Shown: piece after piece, positions 44,780 through 56,618 of the stretch
How the letters are laid out: every line of letters starts with the position of its first letter
Position numbering within the stretch: position 1 is the first letter of the stretch
Source: Brachionus plicatilis
Taxonomy: Eukaryota; Rotifera; Eurotatoria; Ploima; Brachionidae
NCBI GenBank assembly: GCA_010279815.1
Contig: QEOQ01000658.1
Coordinates: forward strand, 356,124 to 420,123
DNA: 64,000 bases
Direction: 5' to 3'
Made by a program: the position numbers and the translations under genes
Notes under the pieces: generated by a model
What the model saw: the letters and a program-made list of their open reading frames with translations, nothing else
What the model was told of the DNA's origin: nothing
The model's database searches: none

Positions 44780-46047
44780 AGGTTCACGAAATTCAAAACT
44801 TTAGTGCTATCTGAATTTCACATTTTTGACTCAAAATTCGTAATCTACGCCCTCAAAAACCTCAGAAAAAAAATTTTTTTGAAGGGGGCAAAAAAAAAAT
44901 TTTCTGCACCCAGGGTTCCAAAAATAGCAAACCTTTTAAAAAGTTGTTGTTCTTTAAGACTCAAAATCTCTAAGATAAAACTTAAAAATATTAAAAAAGT
45001 ATATATATTCTGAAAGAGCATAAAATTCTCTACATGCTACGTTAATTTAGAGAAAAAAAAAGGGTGTGGCGGTTTTTGTTCGCTAAAAAAAGGAAAAAAA
45101 TGTGTTTTTTCTGGTTTAAATCGTATCTCCTCCGAGGGATCAATTATGACCCGATTTATTTTTTTTTTAAAAAAATCTTGACAAAATTCTGAGCAAATCT
45201 ATGGTTTTAATTTTTTATTTTATTGCTTTATTTTTCTTAAAAAATCTCTTTAAATCATGTGATTTTTAACAAATTTGTCAAATTTGTATTCTTTCAATAG
45301 AATTTTTAGATTAAACTAAAGAATTCGAAATTTTTAGGTGCTCAACTGGTGTTTTTTTCGATTTTCCCGAAAAATATGCTTTTAGAACCTGACCGTATGT
45401 CGGACCATTATTGTATCCTACTAAACACGTACGGTCAGGTTCTAAAAGCATATTTTTCAGGAAAATCGAAAAAAACACCAGTTGAGCACCTAAAAATTTC
45501 GAATTCTTTAGTTTAATCTAAAAATTCTATTGAAAGAATACAAATTTGACAAATTTGTTAAAAATCACATGATTTAAAGAGATTTTTTAAGAAAAATAAA
45601 GCAATAAAATAAAAAATTAAAACCATAGATTTGCTCAGAATTTTGTCAAGATTTTTTTAAAAAAAAAATAAATCGGGTCATAATTGATCCCTCGGAGGAG
45701 ATACGATTTAAACCAGAAAAAACACATTTTTTTCCTTTTTTTAGCGAACAAAAACCGCCACACCCTTTTTTTTTCTCTAAATTAACGTAGCATGTAGAGA
45801 ATTTTATGCTCTTTCAGAATATATATACTTTTTTAATATTTTTAAGTTTTATCTTAGAGATTTTGAGTCTTAAAGAACAACAACTTTTTAAAAGGTTTGC
45901 TATTTTTGGAACCCTGGGTGCAGAAAATTTTTTTTTTGCCCCCTTCAAAAAAATTTTTTTTCTGAGGTTTTTGAGGGCGTAGATTACGAATTTTGAGTCA
46001 AAAATGTGAAATTCAGATAGCACTAAAGTTTTGAATTTCGTGAACCT
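44780..46047. mobile_element. Near-perfect 2 x 621-bp palindromic element, TA-flanked
   Basis: The left arm 44780-45400 and right arm 45427-46047 are reverse complements with only a few single-base differences (for example CCCGAAAA/CCTGAAAA and CGTATGT/CGTACGT), around a 26-bp spacer. The ends read AGGTTCACGAAATTC and are flanked by TA (44778-44779 and 46048-46049). Identical 69-codon frames on opposite strands (44804-45013 and 45814-46023) are a consequence of the palindrome and have no recognised domain. A partial diverged single arm is at 58155-58310. The TA target suggests a Tc1/mariner-type mobiliser. Confidence 0.9.
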
Positions 46048-46205
46048 TACATCAGCTTTTATCGATATTTATTAAGCGAGAGGTGTTTTATGTTATCATT
46101 GGAATTTAATATTTTTGGTATCTAAAATTTGAGAAAAAAAATGTTAAAAAAATTAAATGCCTAGAAAAAAAGGATTTTTTTGTAATTATTCAAAAATAAT
46201 GATTA

Positions 46206-46655
46206 CCGTATTTCCTTGCGCAATATCCCACTGGGAACTTAAATGAGACATGATCTAATGTCTCTAGGAAATTATATGAAACTAAGCAATTTTTGCAATA
46301 ATAATAACCCCTGTACATTATATGAAACATTAAGTGACATTAAGTGAAACAAGGTAATTTTACTCTGAAATTTTGAATAACATTGAACTTTATGTTCAGG
46401 CGTGGTTGAAGCTCAGTCATTTGATTCAGTTAATCTTTTTTAATTAATCTCTTATAAAAGAATTTTATTTCTTTAGCCCCATATAAACAGCTATATAATA
46501 TTTAATAATCAAATAATAAATAAAAAAATATCCGTTTCATTTAATGTTCGAGGGTTATTAAAGTTTTAAAAAAGCAATAATTTCATATAATTATCTATAG
46601 GCTTTAAAGACATGTCCTGCTTAATATCCCAAGGATATTACGCGAGGAAATACGT
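46206..46655. mobile_element. TA-flanked MITE, CCGTATTTCCT ends
   Basis: The ends CCGTATTTCCTTGCGCAATAT and, reversed, ACGTATTTCCTCGCGTAATAT form inverted repeats, flanked by TA (46204-46205 and 46656-46657). Subterminal TAGGAAATTATATGAAA pairs with TTTCATATAATTATCTATA further in. No coding sequence. Confidence 0.75.
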
Positions 46656-46703
46656 TATATCACTTTTCTCCTAATTTTAAAAAATTAATTTTACTATTTT
46701 GTA

Positions 46704-47042
46704 CCGGTTTTGTGAGATTCATTACAAAAGGACAGAACAAGATGATAAAAAATTGAATAACTTTTTTTCTTAATGTTCAAAATTAGTTAAGTGAAGGCAA
46801 CATGGTGCAACATTCATAGTAGCATTTTTGTAATTCTGGTATAACTGCATATTAGGCAGAAATTAAATTTCAATATAAAATAGGTTTTCTACATCATTAG
46901 CAGGCTTTGACAGCTTAAGCAATTATATTGTCAATCGTTTATCATGTCGCATTCACTGAACTAATTTTGAACTTATTCAAAAAAAGTCATTCAATTTTAT
47001 CATTTTGTTCTGTTCTTTTGTACTGAATTTCAGGTATTTTGG
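46704..47042. mobile_element. TA-flanked MITE (AAAAGRACAGAACAA family)
   Basis: The left arm TTACAAAAGGACAGAACAAG pairs with the right arm GTTCTGTTCTTTTGTACTG, and the pairing extends over AATTGAATAACTTTTTTT-like sequence. TA lies at both ends (46702-46703 and 47043-47044). A decayed relative is at 18405-18690. Confidence 0.65.
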
Positions 47043-47143
47043 TATTTTTTTTTATTTAAAAGAACAGAAACAAAAATTAAGAATGAAAAAACTTTTTTAC
47101 TCTTTAATTTTTAATTTCTCTTTAATCTTTTAATTTTAAATTT

Positions 47144-47323
47144 TTTACTCTGAGTCAAAAAATTTTTCTGCAAAATGTACCCAAATTGAGTCTCTGCAAA
47201 AACTCTGCAAGTCTGCAAAGCACTAAATGTATTAGAAAATAATTAAAATTAAATTGCAGAGTTTTTGCAAACTTAATTTTAGGTACATTTTGTAGCACAA
47301 TTTTTGGACTCAGAGTAAAAAGT
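47144..47323. repeat. Small foldback repeat
   Basis: TTTACTCTGAGTC...TTTTTCTGCAAAATGTACC pairs with GGTACATTTTGTAGCA...GACTCAGAGTAAA across a centre with CTCTGCAAAAACTCTGCA. The 61-codon minus frame here is a product of the repeat. Confidence 0.65.
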
Positions 47324-47329
47324 CTTGTT

Positions 47330-49352
47330 CTTTGCTCCAAAATTCACAATGCCATCAATTTCAGTAATTTAAGTCTAATCTTCTTGAAACAATGAAAGTC
47401 AAAATACTCAAATTAGTTAAAGTAAAAATAAAAAATTTTTGAGAAATAATAGTCTAAATTTTTATTGAAAAAATATCTAATTAATTTAGCACTTTATACT
47501 GTACAAAAACGCAAATATACAAAAGTTCACAAATAAATAAATCAAAGCTTAACATTCAAGGAGGAATATCTTTTAAAGGTGCTAAAGATTTTGCTTTTAA
47601 AAGCTTAAAATTAAGTTTAAAGTATTTGTTTGAGTAAAATTTCGATCCTTTTTTTTTTATTAAAATCTATTTTGTCTGTATTTTTTTTCTAAAAATTTCC
47701 ATTAATTTAAATAATATTCAGTAAAAAAAATAATAAAATTAATTAAAAAATTTTACAAAAATGATAAAATCAATTATTTTTGAATAATTACTAAAAATTT
47801 GAAATCTTCTGATACCATTTTTTACCTTAATTATCAAAATTAGTTATTCTCAAATTTCGTAAAAATATATAAATTCAAATGATCGTGTCAACACTGTAAG
47901 TTTCTTAATATGTGAGTTTAAAAATAAATTGGAGCCATGAATTTTTTTAATTTATCTTCTATTATTTGACTTTGACTTATTTGACAAATTATGGCAAATT
48001 TGACGATAATAAAAAAAAATATTTTTTTTTATTTTATTTTCCTAAATTATTATTTTAATTAATAAAGAAATAAAGAAAATTCAATCCGACATTGCCGACT
48101 TCTTCATTATCTCCAATTTTCTGTTTTATTTTTCAAATTGGGTGAACATTCATTTCAGAGATTTATTTTTTTAGAATAATTAATTAATAGAAATTTTATC
48201 ATAGGATTTTTTTCATCAATTGATAAACTGTGATAATTTTTAAGGAAAAATTAATTTAAAAAAAATTCTAAAGTCTTGTAAAAAAAAAACATAATAAAAA
48301 CTTAAAATTATTTTTTTAATTTCAGGTGTTTTTTTTCGATTAATAAATTGTGTCATAAATCAGAAGGAGCTTCAGATCGGTATAGATAAACAAATTAAAA
48401 TATAAAAAATCTCTCAAATTAATCGAAAATAATTTCCAATTTTGTCAAAAAAATTTATTTTAAAAAAATCTTTGAGTATATTTGTGTGAAATAATTTTGA
48501 GTAAAAATTTATTTTTTTTCAATTTTTCTACGAATTGATTCATCTTGATTAAAGAGATATAAATTAAAAAAAAATTGTAATTGGTTAATTATTCTCATAT
48601 TTTTAATCTAGCAATTTTTATTTTTTTGTTTTTTTTTCGCCAAACAATTTTTCTACTACCAATTAATGTTCAAAATTTATTTGTCAAGAAAACAAACATA
48701 AAGCAAGAAAAGAACCGCTTTATTAGTAAGTGATGCGATAAGGTTTATTAATTTTTTGAATTTTCGATACATTTAAAAAATAAATTTTTATTTTAATCAC
48801 AAAATTAATGGTCCTAAATTGAAGCGTTTAAGCCTTTTTTTCTTCTTATTTTTCTAATTTTGATCAATATGCTTGAAATTGATTGATTCCTCTCATTTTT
48901 GAAAAGCCGACTTGTATCAGAAGTCTAAATATCAGCACGCATCAGTTATGAAAAGGTAAATTTGTGTCCATTTTTTCAAAAAATTTACATCGGCCCCTTT
49001 TCCTCTAGATATAAAACTCGTATTGGAACTAAAATAATATTTTCTCATTTTCAATGTATCATTAGAAAAAGCGCTAAGATTCAATGGTCTCCCGGCTGGT
49101 CCTTGATCAGCCATATCAAAAGTAATAAAAATGAACTAAAATTAAATAGGCCTTTTTAAAAATAATTAAAATTTAAACAAGAAAAAAAAATTAAGCGGCA
49201 TGACTGTAAAACTCTCAATTAAGATCTAGTTTAAATTAATTAAAAAACAAAACTGCAATTGGTGCACGCTTTTGACATTAAACTCATCATCATGATTATT
49301 AAAGAATCATTTAAGTTTTTCAAACGAAATTAATAATCTACTAGAGAAGCTT
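47330..49352. other. AT-rich intergenic DNA
   Basis: No gene recognised. At 48345-48400 a retroposon-tail-like sequence lies in minus orientation (AGAAGGAGCTTCAGATCGG). Short opposing frames at 48932-49159 are not convincing, although the sequence there is somewhat less AT-biased. Confidence 0.45.
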
Positions 49353-49450
49353 ACTTTTGTATTCGCCTATAAAAGCATTTAATTACTTCGTTTAGAAAAG
49401 TATCAGCTTGATTAGTCTGTTTGAAATACCTTTTTTTCAGGTATTCTAAT
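49353..49450 (+). repeat. Direct repeat copy 1 (second copy upstream of the bHLH gene)
   Basis: About 90 bp, from AAAAGCATTTAATTACTTCG through AAAAGTATCAGCTTGATTAG to TTTGAAATACC, recurs at 51890-51985 with only a few changes. The second copy is 230-330 bp upstream of the bHLH start codon. Confidence 0.75.
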
Positions 49451-51889
49451 AATTATTTTTTTATTATTTATTTGTTTTTTTGTTCTTCGTATAAAAAGTA
49501 AAAAAAAAAACAAATAATTTTAATAGTAATTTTTAAATTTGATAAGATAGCGAACATAGGTAAAATTATTTAAAGATAAGATTGGAAATAATAATAAATT
49601 GAAAGCCAGAAGGAGCCTGGAAAAAAAATAAAAAATTTTAAGATTTTTTAGAACCAACTGTACAGAGATATTTAGCATTTTTTTTTCATTGAAATCTTTT
49701 TTTTTCTTAAGAACTTTGGAATGATTTTTCCAAAACTTTAAAATGAAAATTTCTAATTTTTTCTTCACAGTTTTGTTGTTCAGCTATCTATTTATAAAAA
49801 AAGTCTAAACGACTTGAGATTCATTAAATGTTAAAGAATTATTAAAAAAAAAATTTTGACTTTTTTTTCGAGAAAATGTAAAACATTATTTTATCTTTTT
49901 TTTTTCAAGGATATAAGGTAGTTCTGAGATCAAGTGAATGCATGATATTTTTAAATTATTAAAAATTTAAAAAATTATTAGTCTAATGTTTTTTAATGAT
50001 TTTATTGACTTTTTGCTCTAAAATATTCCACTTAATATTAAGAACAGAACATTTATAAACAGAATAAAGAAATTTTAATTTAAACTTAACAAGAAAAAAT
50101 TGCCAACAAGACAAGCCTTTTAGTCAATGGAACTGAATTCTCTAAGAGATAACAAAGTTTGTGATCAATTTTACTAAAACTTTTTTTTGTGAATTTGTAT
50201 TCATCATTTATGATTTTTCTTCCATCTATTTTTATATCAATTTTTCTTTTCATGAGTTTGGATGTTTCCGCGGATCTCGCCTTGAATTTTTTTTTTTAAA
50301 TAAAAATTAAATTGATGACATTTAAAATAAAAAATGACAATAAAAATTTTATTTGGTCTGTTTCATGGAATAATGCTTCAAAGAAATTACTCAGAGGAAG
50401 TTTCAAGTCAAATCGGTGCATATTATTTATCTGTTTATCTGTGACGATCTAAAGCTCTTTCGGATTAGAAAATAAATCAAAAATAAGTAAAGCTAAATAT
50501 TTAGTAAAATTTAATAGAAATTAAAAATAATTATACATTAAAATTGATAAATTAAAATGAAATATTTTTAAGGAAAGGTTCAAATAGTAGGATAAAGAAT
50601 CATAGTCTTTGGTTCATCTTTAATTGATTCGTTGTTGAAGTTTTTTTTTTCACAAAATAACGAGAAAAAAGAAAAAAATTAGAAAATATAAATAAAGCTC
50701 AAAATGAGTAATAGTTATAAAGATTAAAAAATAAGCATTTCAAATTTGAATTTGTTTAAGAAATTACTCAAACCCTTATTTTTACTTTTTAACATCGCCT
50801 CAAAGGCGTTCATTGAAATAAATAATAAATAAATAAAATAAATCGGTGCAGATTATCACGATCACAAATACTACTTATTTTTTATCTATGTTTATCAGAT
50901 TTAAAAAAAAATCAAAAGAATAATTAAAGTCAACACTAGAAGATCCAATTTTTTTTAACCATTGAGACCAGAGAAGTCTAAAAAACTTTTTTTATAACAT
51001 TAAATGAAAAAAATAATAATTTTTTTTTGGCTACTTTAATTATATATTTAAAATTTTATGTTATTATTAAAATAATTTTAATAATATAATTGGAACGCTT
51101 TAAAATTGCTGAATTCTAGGAAAAAATAAGTAAAATATAGAAAAAATTGCTCACTTAGACCCCATAAGTTTTTAAAACTTCTATTCATTTTAAATAAAAA
51201 CAAAGGGTTTTAATGGCTGTTTTTTGTCTCTTATTTTACAATTCTATGTTATTATGAATATAAAAATAATTAACTAATTCAAATATTTTAATAATTACTG
51301 AATCCAAGGACAAAATTAGTGAAAAACATTTCAAAATTTTTTAAAAGTTTATAAAGCATCATTGGTTTTTATGTTAATATTTTTTCAATGATCAAATCAT
51401 TTTAGAAAATTGTTTTACTTTTTTTTTACTTTTAATTGTTTTAATTAAATTAGGCGGCAAAAAAATTCGATTATTTTTTGTTGGGTCTTTATTTAATTTA
51501 ACTTTTAAAAGTGAACAAAAAGTCTTAGAGGCCTCTTGGGTCTTCTGGGGTTAAATATTAAGTAAAATTGAATACAAATTAAAATAAAAGAGTATTCAAA
51601 TAAAATATTTTATTTTATTTATTTAATTTTTTTCAATTTCTAAAGAACTAAAAACTCTATTTTATTTTTACCATTTTTTTTGCAATAATTGGGTTTAAAC
51701 GAAGGCGTAAGCCATTCGGACGAACCTGGGTATCACCCCCTAATTATATTTAAAAAAAAAAAAAAAAAAATTTATTTGTTTGTTTGTACCGAGCTATTGC
51801 TCCTTAAGAATTAAAAAAAATAAAAAGATAAATAAAATATTATTAAAAAATGATTTAAATAATAATCTAGAAGAGCTTAATTTTTAGCT
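49451..51889. other. AT-rich region with retroposon tails
   Basis: No gene recognised. Retroposon 3'-end-like segments on the + strand lie at 50433-50490 (CGATCTAAAGCTCTTTCGG plus A-rich tail), 50788-50850 (ACATCGCCTCAAAGGCGTTC plus AATAAATAAATAAA) and 51785-51840 (CGAGCTATTGCTCCTTAAG plus A-rich tail). An A18 run is near 51752. Confidence 0.5.
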
Positions 51890-51985
51890 CGTCTACAAAA
51901 GCATTTAATTGCCTCGTTTAGAAAAGTATCAGCTTGATTAGTCTATTTGAAATACCTTTTTTTTGTTGTAGTTGCTTTTTTTCTT
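51890..51985 (+). promoter_or_regulatory. Direct repeat copy 2, in the bHLH upstream region
   Basis: Nearly the same sequence as 49353-49450. Its place 230-330 bp before the bHLH start makes a promoter or enhancer duplication possible, but a mobile repeat is equally possible. Confidence 0.35.
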
Positions 51986-52216
51986 TTCAGATATTCTTTT
52001 TTATTATTTGGCATCATATTTTTATTCGATGATTAATCGATATTTATTTCTATTTGCTAGAAAAAAAATTGTAGCTCTGCAGCCAATGAATTTTTGTTGT
52101 CTTCTATTTGTTTATTTACAATTGGATTGTTAGAATTTTAGACACACGTTTAAATAAAACCATTTTGATCTACACACTCCAAATTGACAAAAAATTTGCT
52201 ATCAAACCTCACAAAA

Positions 52217-53005
52217 ATGTTCTTTGAAAGCAACATGATCAAATCGGAGCTTGTTGAATCATTCGAAGATCAATCTAAGCTGATGGGCCAGTGGCTAAAC
52301 GATTTGGAGGCGTCACCATCTTCTTCCTGCTCCTTGCCGGACTCTCCTTTCAATTTCAACGCCGAACTCCTCCAGTCAAGCTACACAGACAATCAGTATC
52401 AAACGCAGCATCAGTACGAGTGGCAGTTTCAACAAAACCCATGCGAGTACGAAAGCTTTCCCACTCAATTTACAGACTATGGCTCCAGCGCCGACTACTA
52501 CAACCCCAGCTACTATCAAAGCTACAATCGTAGCGACTACTCTTACTACTATCCGACTAGCTGCCAAAACGTGGACACCGCGGCCCAATTCAGAAATTCA
52601 ATTGAGCTCGACAACTCGAACATATCAGCTTCTTTTTCGTGTAGTCTCACAGAGACTGACGACGATGACTTGATTGAACACTTGGACAATGCCAAGAGGT
52701 TGATTATTTGCGGCGATCGGGGCCAGCCGAGGCAGACCCGCAAGCAGATGAGCAGTCAAATGGATGAGTGTGTGAGTGCAGAGTCGAATGCAAAGAGGAA
52801 ACGAAAGCGCATTTTGAATCGGATGCAGAGAGCCGAAGCCACAATGCGCGAAAAGAGAAGAATGCTTAAACTGAACAAGGCTTTTGAAGAGTTGAGAAAA
52901 GTGTTGCCCATTTCGGAGTTTGCCAAAAATAAGCTGTCCAGATCCGAAACACTCAAGTCGGCCATCGAATACATTGAGCGCATGTCTCAACTTCTGTCCA
53001 TATAG
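52217..53005 (+). CDS. bHLH transcription factor (class A, achaete-scute-like helix 2)
   Basis: An intronless frame of 262 residues from ATG 52217. The N-terminal 190 residues are low-complexity, rich in Ser, Tyr, Gln and Asp (YYNPSYYQSYNRSDYSYYYP). A basic stretch (KRKRKR) precedes the bHLH at about 205-260: basic region TMREKRRM with the E-box-contacting Glu, helix 1 LNKAFEELRKVLP, loop, and helix 2 KLSRSETLKSAIEYIERMSQLL. Helix 2 is closest to achaete-scute proteins, helix 1 to atonal/PTF1-like ones, so the subfamily is unsettled. Such factors dimerise with E proteins on CANNTG sites to set neural or other cell fates. The protein ends two residues after helix 2. The frame also runs upstream without an ATG; 52217 is the first ATG. 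GC content is much higher than the flanks. Confidence 0.92.
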   Translation: MFFESNMIKSELVESFEDQSKLMGQWLNDLEASPSSSCSLPDSPFNFNAELLQSSYTDNQYQTQHQYEWQFQQNPCEYESFPTQFTDYGSSADYYNPSYYQSYNRSDYSYYYPTSCQNVDTAAQFRNSIELDNSNISASFSCSLTETDDDDLIEHLDNAKRLIICGDRGQPRQTRKQMSSQMDECVSAESNAKRKRKRILNRMQRAEATMREKRRMLKLNKAFEELRKVLPISEFAKNKLSRSETLKSAIEYIERMSQLLSI

Positions 53006-53014
53006 CATTGAATT

Positions 53015-53340
53015 TTTACTCTTTAATTTATTGTACATTTTATCACAAATAAATATTTTATAGCCAAAATAAATTATTAAACTTTTTCGACTTTTACTTT
53101 TTTTATTTTCTACAGCATGACAGGTGAAGTAGTGGAACCTGTAACAAGCTGACAGTGCTGCAGCATCAAAAGCTTCTTCAATTTTTTTTTCCAGCGATAT
53201 TCAAAACATATATCATTTATTTATTTATTTATTTATTGTTAAAAATTAACCTCCATTGAAGGAGAAAGAGTAAAAAAAAAAAAAAACTATATATCATTCA
53301 ACTTATCATTCTGTGACTCAAAAACGCATTCAAATTCTGA
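53015..53340. other. bHLH 3' flank with a retroposon tail
   Basis: AATAAATATT at about 53047-53057 can serve as the bHLH poly-A signal. At 53217-53275 (ATTT)n followed by CTCCATTGAAGGAG is a retroposon 3' tail and hairpin in minus orientation. Confidence 0.5.
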
Positions 53341-53560
53341 ACTACTGATGACTTTAGAACACACTGCGTTTGTAAGACCGCATCTTGAATACTGTACAGC
53401 AGAAGTTCTCTGCAAAAGAAAGACATTGCTGGGCTAGAAAAAGTTCAACGTAGAGCTAACAAACAAGTGTCTCAGGAATCTCAACTTAGATTAGCAAAAG
53501 CTAGAGGGTAGAAGGAGAAAAGGTGACGCAATTCAACTATTCAATTATTTAAAATTTTAA
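53341..53560 (+). pseudogene. LINE reverse-transcriptase C-terminal fragment
   Basis: The + strand reads FVRPHLEYCTAEVLC, then in a shifted frame GLEKVQRRANK and later RLAKARG and RRRKGDAIQLFNYL. The motifs VRPHLEYC, LEKVQRR and RRxRGDxIQ are standard at the C-terminus of CR1/jockey-like LINE reverse transcriptases. At least two frameshifts are present. A low-complexity 3' part ends near 53655 in AATAAATAAATA. Confidence 0.8.
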
Positions 53561-53660
53561 CTTCTCTTTCATCTCTTCCATTTTTTTCTTTTTAATTTTT
53601 CATTTTTTACATCATCTAAGAGATCTTTTTTTTTTTTAATAAATAAATATACACTTTCTT

Positions 53661-54490
53661 CCATTAGTTAGAAATACAATATTAGGAACTGTTCATTCAA
53701 AGATCAAGTCTACTTATCTTTAGTGTATATTTAAACTGTTTTAACAGTAGCTATATCAAAAAAAAATTTTATATACGATTTAAAATAATTTTATTTTCTC
53801 TCAAATTTTAATGCAAATTTAGCAGACACTTTAAATATGAATAGCATAAAATAAAAAATAGAAAAATGATAAAAAATAACTATTAAAATTGAGTTTGTCA
53901 CTAGAAGGGATCTTTTGAAATGATAATTAGAATTGGAAAAAGAACAAAATTTAAGGTGAGTCTTCAATTTATAATTGATTGGTAATCTTGTCAAAACGTC
54001 TTTAAAAGTGACTAAATTTTTTTTTTGATAGTTTATTTAATATATTTTTTAAATGGCTTTGAGTAATTAAACTCCTTTCACCATTGTTAGAAGAATTTTT
54101 AAATATTATTAGAGTTTAAATAATTTCAAAAAGAACAAATTACAAATACATTTTAGAAAAGTTACAAGCTTTGAACTATCCACTAAAGGATCTTCTATTG
54201 CTTTTATTTTGCTTAAGCAATATCTTGCCATTGTTTTCATTTTTTTCTTAATTCTAATTTTTCCTCCACTTTTTCTATTTCTATTTATTTATATAAAATC
54301 AATTTAGGGAAATTTCCAGACAGTACCGACTGGCTACGCCTTCTTTTCAGTCCACATGTTGACTTTTTTGTTAAAATTTTAAATTTTTAATTAAAATTGG
54401 GAATTAAAAAATATTTTTTTTTAATTTGAAACGAGTCAAAATAATTTAAAAATTACTAATAAAATTTTTTTGTTATAAATTTATATTTAA
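53661..54490. other. AT-rich intergenic DNA
   Basis: No gene. At about 54280-54365 (ATTT)n plus GGAAATTTCC...GACTGGCTACGCC resembles a retroposon tail in minus orientation. Confidence 0.45.
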
Positions 54491-54901
54491 AATAGCTGGC
54501 TTTTGTGTTTGGATGTTGAGTGGAAAATCGAATGGGGTTTTGGATTATTGGGGACCCTGGTTCGATATTGCAGTCTCATAAATTTAAACACAGCTTTGGT
54601 TCACGCAAAAAATTCCATCTAACCAATGTTAAAGCAATCTATACTTACATCACATGCTCCAAAGTTTTATTTTCAGCTTAAAATTGATCCAGCGATACAA
54701 ATTCAATACAAAGAAAAAATAGAAAAAAATGATCATTTAATTTTTGGTAAAAATACCAATCTTCAGTGCCGTATTAAACTTAAAAAAGTTGATTTTAATT
54801 CTTTTTTACTTATCAAACACAACACCTATCTATATTATAGCTTGATTGAACCGATGGCTAAATCGAAAAGTGGAGAACAAAAATTCATTCAAGAATTATG
54901 A
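54491..54901 (+). pseudogene. Repeat-derived coding relic (LVRYCSL family)
   Basis: One + frame reads LCLDVEWKIEWGFGLLGTLVR and YCSLINLNTALVHAKNSI, one stop, then the 91-codon open frame beginning MLKQSILTSHAPKFYFQ and ending SKSGEQKFIQEL (54626-54901). The first part is homologous to the minus-strand relic at 18880-18776, so this is a repeated, probably transposon-encoded protein. No known domain is recognised. Confidence 0.45.
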
Positions 54902-56341
54902 ATTGCTTTGTCATCAAGAAATCAATATTAAAATTTTCGACATTCAAACTTTCAATTTTCAATAACATAAACTTAATTTTGTTAGAATTTGTTTCAAAAT
55001 TTGAATTATTTAACTTGAATGATTTGTTGTTAAATTTTTTCAAATAATTTTGTAATTAAAAAAAAATAAATTTTTATTTATCATCTTTATTTTGTAGTGA
55101 ATTTTAATAAATGAAGTGTTATTCAGTTTTTTTAGACACGGGCACTAGTCTGTTGATTAACCTTAAAATTGAAAAAAATAAATAAATATAAATAATATAC
55201 AAAAAAATAATGTCAGAATTTGTTTGTTTTCACCATCTCTAATTTAATTTAATATTTGTTTATAAAGTTAATTTAATTAATTTTAAGGTTTTAAAAATTC
55301 AAAATGCCAAATAAATTTGAGTTTTTTTAATTTGTCAAAAAGTTTATCAAATTTTGAATTAATTAAAATAAAATAGCTTTTATTAAATTAGCTTGTCTTT
55401 TTATGTTTATTAATTATTGATAAATTTCAATTGGAATATTTTTTTGACTTTGTCTCAAAATAAGGCTTTTGAAATTTTAACCCAAATTGAAACAATTTAG
55501 TTTTTTCCAATTAAGTGGATAAAAAGTTAATGAAATTAAAATATTTGTAATATTTAACTCATATTTTATGACAATTAAACAGCTAAAAGCAATAAAAATA
55601 ATTACTAAGAGTCATATTCATCGTATTGCTCGTCAATATTGTTCCATTCTATTTAAGTGCTCATCATCTACTTAGTTATTGTACGAAGCTGAATTTTTAA
55701 AGTTTCAAATTGCTTCGATTTGTAATTCAAGATATTTTAAGTGCACAAAAACATTTAAGCTAATCAGATAGAGCATACTTTTAGACCACACGACTTTCTT
55801 TAGGTGTAAAAATTCTCCTCAAGTGTGCCAAATTAATTTGTTCTTTGTTAAAGTCTTACTTTAAGAACTCATAAATTACTGTCTTATTCAGTAACAGTTG
55901 GAAATTGTTGTTTACTGGTGTCATGCTTTTTAGTTTATTTTTCTTCTTTAACTTTTTTGACAGAATTTGGTTTTGAATTAATTTCTTTTTAATAGTCCAT
56001 CAATCGATGCATATCGATTCCAATTTTACTCAATGTTTACAACTATTAAATGCAAATATTGCACTAATCTCTAAGTCATATTTAGATAATTCCTCAAGCA
56101 TATCCATAACACCTTGTTAAATATTATTAGCAACTAATGATCTATGCAACATAATCACATTTGGAACTATTCATTCTTGATAATCATAAAAAAGTGCATA
56201 GAAAATACAATTTTGTTCACAGTCTGATTCAACATTAGGAATGCACATATAAGATCAAGTTTTTAAAGAAATTTTAAAATCATCTTTTTTTTGATAATAA
56301 AAAAATGAACTAAATTTTTATTATCTAATTTATTTTTAACA
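54902..56341. other. AT-rich intergenic DNA
   Basis: Nothing supported. The region 55920-56260 is somewhat less AT-biased on the minus strand but has no long frame. Confidence 0.45.
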
Positions 56342-56349
56342 TTCTTAAA

Positions 56350-56610
56350 CAGAGTTGTTTAAAAGTCAAAAGTCTCAAGTCAAGTCCAAGTCCAGACTTT
56401 TTTTTAATTTTCATTCAAAAGTCCAAGTACAGGCTTTAAAATTTTAAATACTGAAGAAGAAATTTAAGCTAAAATTGCAACAAAATTCTGATATATGGCA
56501 AATCTATTGCATTAGACAACCCAAGAGTATATAAATTTTTTGAAATGAAGCCTGATCTAGCAAATTTAAAAAATAAATTCTGGGCTTGGACTTTTTTTTG
56601 GGACTTTCTG
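56350..56610. mobile_element. hAT-type MITE, inverted copy of the 9371 type
   Basis: Begins CAGAGTTGTTTAAAAGTC and ends GGGACTTTCTG. Flanks TTCTTAAA (56342-56349) and TTCTTAAG (56611-56618) agree at 7 of 8 positions. The interior is the reverse complement of 9371-9612, including GATATATGGCAAATCTATTG. Confidence 0.82.
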
Positions 56611-56618
56611 TTCTTAAG

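Noticed and set aside
44804..46023. Two identical 69-codon frames on opposite strands as genes
   Set aside because: They are mirror copies produced by the palindrome arms, with lysine-rich AT composition and no domain.
52291..53038. Several long frames on both strands over the bHLH gene
   Set aside because: They are shadows of the GC-richer bHLH coding sequence; only one frame has a recognisable domain.
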